DNA from: Lentinus brumalis
Lineage: Eukaryota; Basidiomycota; Agaricomycetes; Polyporales; Polyporaceae
Reading direction: 5' to 3'
Assembly: GCA_001792895.1 (NCBI GenBank)
Contig: MARA01000018.1
Location: 1 to 64,000 of the forward strand
DNA length: 64,000 nt
The notes beneath the pieces are model-generated. The model saw only the letters and a list, made by a program, of their open reading frames with translations. It was not told the origin of the DNA and did not search any database. How positions within the stretch are numbered: position 1 is the stretch's first letter; each line of letters starts with the position of its first letter. Both the position numbers and the translations under genes were made by a program. This document shows, one piece after another, positions 46,668 to 56,600 of the stretch.

Positions 46668-47035
46668 TGTTACGAACAGCCTCCCTGGTACTATTCATTT
46701 CCTTTCCCAGTCATTCTATTGTTCGATCACCATGATTCCCATGGTCTCTCTCACGTTATTGTCTTCATCCATGATGTCTCTCACGCTATTGTCTTCTGAC
46801 GCTGTTGTTCCCTCATGTATATAAGACCACCAGCGCTACCTGGGGACCCTCAGTTTCGACCTCTTGTCCCCAGGTAAGCCAAGCTGTACTTCGCTCTGTA
46901 GATACCTCTCTCAATACATCTTGTCCCCAGCCCTGATCATCGAGCCTTGCTCCGCTCTCGCTGCACAAGTGCTCGTCGACGCCCCTGCTCGTCTCGTGAG
47001 TCTTCCCTGATCCCCCTCGACGATCAGTCGTAACA
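46668..47035 (+). repeat. 3' LTR, 368 bp
   Basis: Same length and, by eye, same sequence as 40812-41179. The left boundary is the polypurine tract and the right boundary is the second CCTGA. Confidence 0.95.
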
Positions 47036-47040
47036 CCTGA
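47036..47040 (+). repeat. Gypsy target-site duplication, right (CCTGA)
   Basis: Second copy of the 5-bp duplication. The LINE frame reads on from here (LDRCVAAMASSKRALKPDG). Confidence 0.95.
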
Positions 47041-47460
47041 CTCTTGATAGATGTGTTGCAGCGATGGCAAGCAGCAAGAGAGCGCTTAAACCGGACGGCG
47101 TCGAACCAATCTGGCTACCGGTCGTGAATGATCGCGAATCTCTCCCGCCCAAGTGGGTGGCGCAGAGCGGGGTTTTAGTGGGTATAAAGCAAGGGCGATG
47201 ATGGGGGAGGCCGACTATGTCGGCCAATCCCAAATGATTTGCCTAACCTTTGAGTCCCACACTCAGTGCATAATGCATTTCCCCGCAGTTTCTGGTGACG
47301 GTTTTATTCTTATTGCATGACCCATCCGAGGTTCCAACCCCTCGGGCGAGTCGCCAAGCGCACCTGGACAATACTCTCGACCATGAGCCACACAACAAGC
47401 CCCTCTGGGGACCAATGTGGCCCGAGGCTAAATGCGCTCCTCCAAAAAAAAACAAAAAAA

Positions 47461-47563
47461 ACATATCATCCATAATTGAGTACAGAGATTCCCCATAACA
47501 TACAAAGACTCCCAATTCCTCATCGATCGTCCCTGCCAGGAATGGCCTACTTCCCAACAAGTG
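47461..47563 (+). repeat. Helitron-type tail copy 2, right part
   Basis: From attgagtacagagattcc to aacaagt it matches 16517-16616; the last 46 bp or so are identical. Immediately to the right the two loci diverge. The first 13 bp are the probable LINE target duplication. Confidence 0.8.
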
Positions 47564-47669
47564 CAGCCCGGTTCTGCGGTATAGAAGCGTCAGTATGCTG
47601 GCCATCCAGACGCGTCAGGGGAAGTCAAAAACGAGAGCGCACCATGACAAATTCTTGGACACGTTCTAC

Positions 47670-48300
47670 CTACATGACTACTGTGACCCGCTTCACAACT
47701 GCCATGACCCGCCGGTATCCCTCTGGGCTCAAGAGATCTGTCTGCCACTGCTCGTGCGTCACCTTCCCGATCCCCTTGCAGGGGTCGGCGTCGGGAACAT
47801 CCGGCTTGACGAAAGTCAACACGAGCCCGCTCGCCTTGTCGACCTTGTCGAACCTCAAGGAGCACTCGACCGCCGAGACGGCGTACACCTCGGGCAATGT
47901 CGTTCGCTGCTTGACGCGCTCGAGCTCCTCGCGCATCCCCTGGTCTCCCTCGGCGCAGCTCTCGTCCGTTATAGACAGACGCTTGGCCGCGTACAGACAG
48001 ACCGGTATGCCTTCCTGCGTCATAATGGTAGCGTAGAGGATCGCGATGGGCGAAGTGAAACTCGATGTTGAAGTGCCACTCGAAGATATCGAATACAAGG
48101 ATGATTGATGTACGCGTTGAAGTCGTTCGACCTGATGCACACGTCCTCTTCGTGCTGGAAGAGAGCAAGGTAGAACATCGATTTCTCCTTGACCACACTA
48201 GAAAGTTGGTTAACGTCGACATGACATCCTGAGTAGTAAACACACAGGCATACTCACTCATCGTGGGGTAAACATATGCGTAGCGAAGGAGAAAATTTGA
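47670..48300 (-). CDS. Small gene of unknown function
   Basis: The minus-strand frame runs to the stop at 47670 and is supported by a decayed copy at 25.9-26.3 kb. Recognisable blocks are VVKEKSMFYLALFQHEED, YAAKRLSITDESCAEGDQGM, REELERVKQRTTLPEVYAV, SAVECSLRFDKVDKASGLVL, TFVKPDVPDADPCKGIGKV and THEQWQTDLLSPEGYRRV. The N-terminal exon structure is unclear; upstream exons near 48140-48260 are suggested by an in-frame block in another frame. No domain known to me matches. It lies just right of the Helitron-type tail. Confidence 0.5.
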
Positions 48301-49254
48301 AGTGATCTGCTGATCTGAAGGGAATAGGCAGTCTAAGTGAGATATACCCCCATTCAGATAACGTACAGTTTGGATCGTGTAAGTTCAAGAGTTCAACAAG
48401 ACAGAGCATGCAGCGAATGTCGCGTCAATATGAATGTCGGTCTACAGCGGCGGATGCTGTCGCATGTGAAGATCAGTCAACAGCCCGGGCCAACCAGGTC
48501 TAAGAAAGAGACATACTTGTGCATTTGACCAGCGTCTTGGCGACTTGCTTCACAAGACCCAAGCTACAGATCTCGTGCGAAGAGGCTGCAGAGGTGGGGG
48601 ACGCGGACAACGAGGCTTGAGGCCTGAGCGCCCAACTCTCACTGCGCTGACGTAAGACAAGTTGCCGCGCGCTGTCGAATCCAAGTCGAATACGGCTTCA
48701 AGTTGATGCGTTGAGGAAGCCTGGACCGAGAAGCGACGGCCGAGCTCGAATGCTATACACAGTCGCGGTGGGTAGCCCCTAGTACTAGTGTGAGTACCTG
48801 TAGCCGACTTTGCTACTGCGTCGACGTCGTAACGGAGTTGCGAGCACATCAAGAGCAGGCGAGACCGTGGATGGCGGGACACGTACCTGTGCATAGTGGG
48901 CGGCCCGGGGACGGCACAGCGGAGCGTCGGAAAGTCGGCGGCGGCGGCGGCGGCGGACAGACGAACGACTCCTCGCAACGCCCCGCCTTCCGCCGGGATG
49001 TCGGTTCTCATACTGGCAGGTGTACGGCACAGACGCAGGCACATCCGGACTCGCGTTCGCGCCCCAGTCCAGTCTGCATCCGAGAGCGTGCGATGTGCGC
49101 ATCCTGAGCTCCCGGACGCAGTGGCACTGTAACACGAAGTGACGAACTCCACTGAGCGTATATTACTCACCTAACGTTGATCTGCCTCCATCGCAAGCGC
49201 ATGCCTCAGGCTCTGCCTCACCTACGTACCGTGAGGAGTCCAGTACTCAACGCG
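48301..49254. other. Gene-poor stretch with a (CGG)n run
   Basis: A short CGG microsatellite lies at about 48936-48955. Long overlapping frames on both strands are a by-product of high GC. No domain recognised. Confidence 0.5.
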
Positions 49255-49500
49255 ACCGGATACTGTCATCTACGAGCTGCTTGGTCAGTGGAGGGAGCTT
49301 GTCAAGGAGGTCTTCGTTATTCTGATCGAGTACAGGTTGGACGGCGGCATGTCAGAGCTCGTACAGAGATGGAGGAAGAAGAAACGGCACGTACAAGGTG
49401 ATAGAAGAGGTCTCGCATCGACAATCCGCATCGATGGCGAGCGAAAGCGACCATCCGCGCGTTCGTCGTGAGAGTGCTCAGCGGTCCTGCAGCTCCAGAA
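49255..49500 (-). pseudogene. Cytochrome P450 fragment
   Basis: On the minus strand GLSMRDLFYHL, a GT-AG intron of about 70 bp, and NNEDLLDKLPPLTKQLVDDS repeat the exon 7/8 junction of the intact P450 (SSSRDLFYYL, intron, SNEDLVDKEPPPARELIDD at about 20388-20545). The intron position is the same. A stop follows after DDSIRSR, just before the I-helix oxygen-binding motif, and no haem loop was found nearby. It is a leftover of a second P450 of the same family. Confidence 0.6.
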
Positions 49501-50201
49501 AGCATGAGCCGCGGTCAAATGAGAAATATTAGAGATCGTACGCAGTGTCGCACATGAGTACAATTCTGCGGCACCGCGACGAGGATGTCAGCTTCGGATA
49601 TATGCGAAACTGGTTGGTAAGTACTCACGAGAAGGGGCAATCATGGAACGTCTCCCGCCGGCGCTCGCTGGACTGACTCGAGCGTTCGAGAGTGGCCCAT
49701 GAAAGGTGGGCTCGCGGAGGCTCCAAGGATTTACCTGAGCCCTTGGGAGCCGCAGATGCTCCGAGGAGTGGTCCGAAGTCGCGGATAGGTTCGGGACTGA
49801 ACAGTCCTCAATTTGCACGAGACGTCGTATACGGGGAGAGAAGACAACGCACCGATGCGAGTACCCGCGCAGAGCCCAGAAGAGCTTCGACTCTGTCTTG
49901 CACCAGAAGGGTCCCGAGTAGCGCGAGAGCGGGTGAAGCGACTTTGCGCAGTCCAGGGAGGACGAGCGGTGGTTGATCTTGAAGAATCCTCGTGCCGCCG
50001 CCTCCCGCAGTCTTCGTGGGTATCTTCTGATGTGATATTACACGCACGAGCCCTGCACCCGTGCATTCAAAAGATATAGACTCTGCGAACAGCTCGGTAA
50101 CGTTCAAGTCCGACAAGCTTATTCAGACAAGAGAGGTGAGCAGTTCACGTCACCTCAAGCCTTCTTCCGACGATCAGAATAGCCCATCGCCGCCGAACAA
50201 G
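49501..50201. other. Spacer left of gene D
   Basis: It may include more P450 debris, but no motif could be confirmed. The rest is the 3' region of gene D. Confidence 0.4.
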
Positions 50202-51867
50202 CTAGGGCACGGACGCATCCGTCTCGGCCTCCGCATTTTCCGATGAAGGTTGTAAGGCTTCTTCGATAGTATAAGCAGATGTTGTGCTCAGTAGCTCCGC
50301 CAAGGTTCCGCGAGGGCGGCTTGGAGGCCTGTCGGCGAATACAATGGACGTGTTCCGCCTGCCGTTGTGTTCGGAGAGCTTCTCGTGCAGCGACTTGTCA
50401 ACCGCGCACACAATAATAACGAGCGTCGGATACATGCCCTTCGTACAAGACGGAACGTGAGTGATTGCCGTCAGATGCACTACACTTGGCACTCACGATG
50501 AGTGCGACGACGCATCCCTCCATCACGTAGTAGAAGCCGTTCGCGAACACAGAGTTTGAGAGCACGACGGACAAGGAGCAGAGTTCGTATGTCACTATGA
50601 AGACCTAGATGATCCGGCCGTTGATTGTCATTCCCACATTGGTCCTTCCCCACATAGAGGCGAAGTGCTCACCCAAAGAGAACAGTAGAGCACACCGGAC
50701 TCGACGAGAAGCGCGAGTGTTCGCTCCACTTGAGTGCGCGGAGAGGATCCCTGCAGGTATGACATAATGATGCGACGGTGCGTCCTGTAAATATTGCTCG
50801 AACCGTGAGTTCAAGCGCGACCTAGTCCACAGAGGGTCATGGGCGCACCAGGCACGGTACGCAATGAGCGTTGTTGCAACGATGTTCGTCAGAAGAGAGG
50901 ATAATCCAGCGGCATAACCCCATACGTCTCCACCAAACAAGATGCCACGGATTGCAAAGGCGTCCAAATCACTGGCGGGAATTGGGGCGCCGGGGAGCAG
51001 GCCGGATGGTGATAGAAGGCTGAGTCCAGGTCTGGCACAAGCATCCCTGGTATCCACAATTCCCATACCTGACAGAACGTTCAGCACGTACGCACAGGTG
51101 AGGAAAACGCGGAAGACGTACTCGTACTGAGCAAGACCATGAGGATGCCCATCGAGCGGACAGGCCGACTGTCCGGCCAAAGAACCCAGGCACGCCACCA
51201 GGCAATCGAGTCTCCAATGATGACCTGTTTGGGACAGTAAGCAATACAACGCCATGACAAGTGAGAGCGAAGCACTCACGTTGACCGTCAGTGCCGCAGT
51301 ACTTATACAATTATGGTGGTGATATGCAGTGGTGGCCCACCAGGAGTGCAAGGACTGACCCCAGTACGGGACCCTGAGTTCCTGCTGACACTTCTTGAAA
51401 TCAATGGCTCCAGTGGCATCTGGCAGGCAGTCCAGAATGACTCGTGTTCGGTCGAAGAGGCTAGATGTGAAGGTGCTTGTGACAGTGTAGGCCTCCACTG
51501 CCCACATGAGAGTCCCAATGCAGTCTGCCACTGTCGAAATCCACATAAGGATTATAGCCGTGAGCATAATCCCCGTCGCGGTGCGCTTAATTTCCTTCGA
51601 ACTGTAGCAGATTAGTAAAGGAACTTGAGGCACGTCCGGGGACGCACAGGAGAACATAGGCTGCTACAGCAGCGAGGACGGTGAACAACCCTTGTGTTTT
51701 AATGGTCAGATCGACCATCGTACATGCCGTCACTGCTGAGACATACCCAGGAACATCGTCGACAGAGCCCCGGTGATCATGCTTCCCTTCAGGTAGTTCA
51801 CCTCGTACATGGATTCCACCTCGATGTCGAAACTGATTTCCTTTATCACAACCAACACATCCTCCAT
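50202..51867 (-). CDS. Seven-helix membrane protein D (second subfamily)
   Basis: It starts at MEDVLVVIKEISFDIEVES (51867). The first exon ends in a helix, MITGALSTMFLG. Next comes LFTVLAAVAAYVLL, spliced through a 44-bp intron to SKEIKRTATGIMLTAI. Then follow VIIGDSIAWWRAWVLWP (signature with Ser for Ala), GLSSLLTNIVATTLIAYRAW, VFIVTYELCS, VMEGCVVALI and GMYPTLVIIVCAVDKSLHEK. The tail ends at 50202. It shares with E and F an N-terminal exon of about 60 residues, a Cys-containing segment before helix 3, and the GMYP(T)xxIIVxAVD(K/R)SL(H/Y)EKS tail block. It lacks the VDTCGACN loop of A-C. No lesion seen, though the exons around helix 4 are less certain. Confidence 0.65.
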
Positions 51868-52504
51868 AGCTATCCTCCGTGCTAGTCCTGAGCAGAGGTC
51901 CCTGTGAGAGGTGAGGAGGTCGAGTGAGAGGAGAGACGTGGACGAGCGACTTCAGGGATGCCATACAAGCTCAATGGTGTGTATGCACGCGTGGTACGCC
52001 ACTGTATCAGCAGAGGCCGAAGTGCTCAGAGACTGTCAGCAATCCAAGTAGCCCCGAGATTATGTACGATGCGGCACAGGAGGCGGTGTCGCCGCTGTCG
52101 AGGGCCCGCTCGAGCGCAGCTTAGAAGTTACCGAGAGTCTATTGATCCCGAGTCTTATCCGGGCTGCAGCCCTTTCGCTTCGTTTCGGTTGGTCACGGTC
52201 CTCCCTCCCGTACATCTGCAAAGCACTAAGAGGTATGCGCTTTGCTCGAACACGCGTGCCCACCGTTCCCATCCCAGCTCGACGCCATCCGACAACCAAG
52301 GGGCGACGGAGCCCTGCAGCTGGGGCAGCAGCTCGTCCGGTTCAGAATCTTCCACTCTGTCTCCGTGAGCGACATGCGGGACATCCAGATGGGCTGGCTG
52401 TGCGGTGGCCAGGGAAACACATCTGCCAGAACCGCGGTCTGACAGAGCCTATCGCTGCGCCGAAGACTTCTCCCATCTTCAACAGATACCACAGAAAGCG
52501 AAGC
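51868..52504. other. Spacer with duplicated DNA right of gene D
   Basis: The block about 52190-52360 matches 54820-54985: gtacatctgcaaagcactaa against gtacatgcgcagagcactaa, and further on cgacggagccctgcagctgg against cgacggagccctgaagctcg. No gene recognised. Confidence 0.5.
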
Positions 52505-54200
52505 TTGATGCCTTGAACACGTGCGAAGCAGTGCTGCGAAGGGTCAGACCACCTCTTCACGGACGTCTTGATACGCTGTACTCGTACATACGTTGGGCTT
52601 CATAGGGAACGTACGGAAGCATCTCCCAGCCGGTGCACCTGCAATTCGATGAAAGAACAAGTAATAGCGCGGAGAGAGGTAACCTCTTGACGTCTCGTAC
52701 TTTACTTGAGACAGACCGATAACGCCGCCGCCGCTCTTGGACAAGGCGACAGCTCTACAGCGGGTCATATCGTCAGTGTCGATCGCGTATGTAAAGTACT
52801 TCCTTTCCACGCGATCCGCGTACGCGTCGCCGTCCTTCTGAGAGTCCGGCTCGCCTGCCAGATCGGCGTACTCTCCGGGGTCTTCGAAGGCTCGAAAGTC
52901 GGGGGCGGTGCGGCGAATGGTCCAACGGAGAGAGCGATACGCATCCCGACTGCGATGCACGAAGTTTCCTCGCTCCGGTCGTACACAACCGTCTGCATGT
53001 CGGTGGAGAACATTGAGATCCGCTGGACGACCTCGGTAGTGCTGGCCGACAGAAGCTCCGATAGGTCGTTGAGCCGGAGGAGGCGGTCCTGGAGCAACTT
53101 GTTTGCCTGCCCGTGGATTCTAGGACGTCTGCAACGTGATTGGTCGATCAGCCCGTCCTAACCTCAGTTCGATTGATCGAAGTATGTCACTCACGCTGCA
53201 TCGAGAAGCTTTGTCAGAAGCCGACTTAGGTCGCGCACGAGAGAGTGGACTCCGAGGCGGTCGCGATCGCAACCGACGACATCCCTCCACAGAGCCACGG
53301 CATCGAAGACCTGGGGCGCGATCTTCTGCAGCTCCTGCGCAGTGATATGGCGATCCGGCTCGTCACCCTTCAGCAACCTCACCGCGTAGTAGCCTAGGGC
53401 GAGCCGGCCCCTCGAAGATCTCCTGCCAGAGCCTGCAATTAATGATCGACCCACGGTCCACCATGCCGGCTTTAGTCACAACACCTAAGCACAAACGACA
53501 CCGGTCATTCCATGCTGTGTCCAGCATAGCAGAGTGAGACTTACATATGGTGCGCTTTCCATTCGATTCCCATCCCCCTCGCAAACGGCATAGCCGTCGA
53601 AGTCCCCATTACATCTGCCACCAGTATGTCAGAAGATTTCAGGATACCGGAGCCAGAACCGATGTGTAGGATGCGCACCATCTGCAGGCGCTGTGACCAG
53701 GATTATCGTCGAGGACTGCGATATGTACTCTAGAGTCAGATCGTCGATGAGCTTGATGACGTCGGTGCGGTGGTTCTGGATCAGTCCTAGCCCCATACGC
53801 ATGAGCACCGATACACAGTAAACAGTAACGACGAGAGGAGAACTCACCAGGTAAGTCCACGAAGGACAGGTCGGTACCCTCGCGATCGTAAATGTTGATG
53901 ACGACCTTGCTCTTCGTAAACGGTAGAACTCGTGGGTCGCTCTCCGCATCTGTGAGGGCCTTGATCTCCTCCCCGCGCTTCGCCTTGTAGGTATCGCCAG
54001 GAAGATGCAGGCAGAGCACGGCATACGCACGTCGGATCCACAACTCAGCCTCTTTCTTGTTCCTCAGCTCGGGGCTGAACGGCTCCTCGTCAGTTCGGCC
54101 CGACCATTGCTGTGCGTCGGTCGAGATGTTGCACACCAAAGGGCATCTGTACAAGGTCGTAAGTAAACGTTGAATGAGGCTGACGACTACGAACCTGGTG
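52505..54200 (-). pseudogene. Decayed dynamin-like GTPase gene
   Basis: Minus-strand exons recall the agaricomycete dynamin-like GTPases: CPLVCNISTDAQQW, EAELWIRRAYAVL, the G3 motif DLSFVDLPG (about 53855), LIDDLTLEY then ISQSSTIILVTAPADG, a TKAGMVDRGS block in place of the G4 TKAD, ITAQELQKIAPQVF and GVHSLVRDLSRLLTKLLD. Compared with the copy at 62-64 kb, 14 bp are missing just after the WQEIFEG codons (about 53415), which shifts the frame. A further shift follows PYVPYEA near 52590, and homology stops near 52505, so the GED is lost. The P-loop that should lie upstream of CPLVC was not found in 54200-54700. Without P-loop and GED no functional dynamin can be made. Confidence 0.75.
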
Positions 54201-54999
54201 ATACGTTGCCGTGTGGCCAAAAATTGGCAGGGGAAGCTCGCGAGGTGGGCAATAGTTTTGGAGCATCCATAGATGATCAAGTGCAGAGAGAAAGGAATTA
54301 TTGAGGAAAACTACTGTGTGTACACCGCTATAGCTCGACATCGTTCTGACCGTCGAGGTTGAACAGCTAGAGCGAAGAAGCAGATGTATATTATGTACCT
54401 TACTATCGCCCCTCCCACGCATTTCGCAACCGACCTAACGTCGCAGATCGACCCGCGGTGCCGTCCCCTCACCCTCCATACGACTGACTCGGACCAGAGT
54501 GTGTTGTTATGCTCAGTTGCCGTCCAGAGTCTAGATAGCGCATTCAGATAGCAGGAAGAGAGATAGCACGAGGTTAGCCCAGCCGAGAGACAAGCAATGA
54601 CTTCGGAAGGTGAGTTCTCAGAGTTGAGAGGAAAGAGGTGTCGGCGTCGTCGTCGTCGTCGAGGGCCAGCCTGGGCCAGCCCGGAAACCCATTACAATCG
54701 GAGTTTCAACAAGAGCTTACAATAATAAGTAACTCCATCTAGACTTCATCAAAATCACGCTCAAAGCTTCTTGTTCATGCTTCATTTCGAACACTGGGCT
54801 CGCGCCGGGGTTTCCGCTGTTTTCCAGTTCCCCTCCGTACATGCGCAGAGCACTAAGACATATGAACCACACTCAAACCGTCCCTCAGATCGATCCCACC
54901 CAGCTCGAAGCGGCCATTCGAAGACCGGGCGACGGAGCCCTGAAGCTCGTCCGGAACCATCGATGATCGAGGCCGAGTCTGAGAGATGAGAGACTTCCT
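54201..54999. other. Spacer between dynamin pseudogene and gene E
   Basis: It contains a (CGT)n microsatellite at about 54643-54662 and the block 54820-54985, which is duplicated from the spacer near 52.2 kb. No gene recognised. Confidence 0.5.
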
Positions 55000-56600
55000 C
55001 TACTTCGACGAGGAGGCACCACGGCACGCAGAGCTTGCGCCGAGCAGCTCCGAGAGCGTCCCACGACGACACGTTGGCGGCGCACCGTTGAACACGATGG
55101 AAGCATTTCCAACTTCGCTGCTGCTCCTGGCTGACTTCTCGTGCAGAGACTTGTCCACGGCGCTCACGATGATGACGACCGTGGGATACATGCCCTGCGT
55201 GTACCGAGGAGAGTAAGTAAGCGATAAATCGATCAAGCCTGTGAGCACTCACAACGGGACGAGACATCCACGTATCACATAGTAAAGGCCGTGCGCGAAT
55301 GCGGACACTTCGAATGCCGGATACTTGACTTCCGAGAACTCATATACCACTATGATGACCTACCGGAGACAGGTGGTCAGTCCGATCTCGCCTCGGTCTT
55401 ATGTAGGAGTCTGCTCACCCAGAACGCACAGAAGAGAACGCCTGACTCTACGAGCAGCGCGAGTGTCCGCTCTACTTGTGTGCGCGGGGAAGACCCCCGG
55501 GCCTTCAAGTACGACATGATGAGGCGACGGTGCTTCCTATACGGGTAGATGGCGCGCGAGTACTCAGTTGATTCTCAATTCACCGACATGGACTCCAGCG
55601 ACGCACCATGCACGGTACGCGATAAGGGTTGTTGCGACAGCGTTCGTCAGGAGAGAAAAGAGAGCGACCCGACTCGGATTGATTAAGACCCATCCCGGAA
55701 CCTGCGCTCCGCACGTAGTGGCCGTATCCATCGCGCCAAGTACTATATATATCAGCACGTAGGAGAAGGAGATGAAGGTGCGGGATGCGGGATGCGTACC
55801 CATAGTGGCCAGGATCATCACCACGCACATGCATCGGACCAGGCTGTCACCTGGCCAGAGTACCCATGCTCGCCACCACACGATGGCGTCGCCGATGACG
55901 ACCTACTCAGAGTAAGATTGTCATCCGAAGAGGGTCGCTCAGGGCGAGGCACTCACGTTGACTGTCAGCGCTGCGGTATTTGTACAATTCTGAATGCTGT
56001 GTACCGGAGAGTCCAGGAGGGTCGTCAGCGGTGCTTGTTGTAAGCAACTCCGAGTCGCGTCGAAGCCGGGCAGAGTACCGATGCAATCCTGCAAGTCGGC
56101 CATCCGGCGTAGACTTCGCAAAGTGAGGTCTTGTAGGGCTCTATAGTCCTCCACCGCGGCGGCGAGAGTTGCGATCCAATCTGAGACTGTCGACATCCAC
56201 ATGACGACGATGGCGACGAGCATGACTGCAGTCGCGGTCCGTTTGATGCCTCGCGAACTGTAGCCGGTTAGCGAATGCTGTCGATAGGTCGTAGGTCGCA
56301 TCTGCCGCACGCACAAGAGAATATACGTCGCTACCGTGGTGAGGACGGTGAAGAGCCCTGTGAGCGGTAAGGGATCGTCAGAGGCTCCTCTCAGATCTTT
56401 TCAAGAGACATACCGAAGAACAACGTCAGCAGTGCTGCACTGATGATACTCTCCTCCAGGTAGGACCCTTCGTACGTAAACGCGAGCTCAAGCTCCTGGT
56501 GCGTTGTGTTCAAGCTTTGCGATAGATTCGCTAGTGTAGCCTTCGAGACGTTCAGATAGGTAGTGACGCCTCGCGGCCATAAGATCGAGCGAGTGTCCAT
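55000..56600 (-). CDS. Seven-helix membrane protein E
   Basis: It starts at MDTRSILWPRGVTTYLNVSK (56600). Exon 1 ends in SIISAALLTLFFG, followed by LFTVLTTVATYIL, a short intron, then SRGIKRTATAVMLVAIVVMW. The segment before helix 3 has LQDCIGTLPGFDATRSCLQQ and CTNTAALTVNV. The signature is VVIGDAIVWWRAWVLWP. Later blocks include VLGAMDTATTCG, SLLTNAVATTLIAYRAW, TLALLVESGVLFCAFW and GMYPTVVIIVSAVDKSLHEK. Stop at 55000. N-terminal Asn-Xaa-Ser/Thr sites (NVS, NLS, NTT) would suit an extracytoplasmic N-terminus. Intact as far as I can see. Confidence 0.7.

Larger units (their letters stand above)
40812..47035 (+). mobile_element. Ty3/gypsy chromovirus, complete with two identical LTRs
   Basis: The 6224-bp element lies in the same orientation as the LINE it interrupts. 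The order is gag with CCHC, protease, RT, RNase H, integrase, chromodomain, which is chromovirus order. The LTRs begin TGTTACGA and end TCGTAACA. An 11-nt self-primer match (see the PBS entry) points to the Tf1/sushi group. The LTRs read identical, which implies a very recent insertion, yet gag-pol has several one-base losses. Confidence 0.95.
36237..47201 (+). pseudogene. LINE ORF2 (endonuclease, reverse transcriptase, RNase H), broken
   Basis: An acidic/Pro-rich leader (36237-36746) precedes IATLNMNGYGNLV. The endonuclease part shows RLQETHLTDE, MAGDFNNVEDIIDR and TDHSMVSVQ. The RT part shows APIYKEKGEQSKIVNY, AGFVPGRKIHNHTQLAR, GVRQGDPLSSLLFDLAIEP and catalytic FADD at 38975-38986. RNase H shows HITDSKTVMDSLTK and GHDGHPGNEAANRLA. 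In-frame stops lie at 36941, 38219, 38912, 39066, 39519 and 40299, and an extra A near 39060 shifts the frame. A large internal deletion near 39720 joins the QGWSVYQ region directly to CTNNGEANARVGAG, losing the segment normally between them. At 40807-40811 the gypsy is inserted; sense resumes at 47036 and ends at the TGA at 47199-47201. Confidence 0.85.
36214..47460 (+). mobile_element. Degenerate LINE (Tad1-like non-LTR retrotransposon), interrupted by a gypsy element
   Basis: After removal of the gypsy insert this is about 5 kb. It has AP-endonuclease, reverse transcriptase and RNase H segments in that order and ends in an A-rich tail (about 47442-47460). Flanking 13-mers acatattatctat (36201-36213) and acatatcatccat (47461-47473) look like a target-site duplication with two mismatches. 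The upstream ORF1 is absent, so it is 5'-truncated. Many stops make it inactive. Confidence 0.85.

Noticed and set aside
48550..49170. Long overlapping frames on both strands
   Set aside because: They follow from local GC richness and a CGG run; no domain, start or splice pattern supports either.
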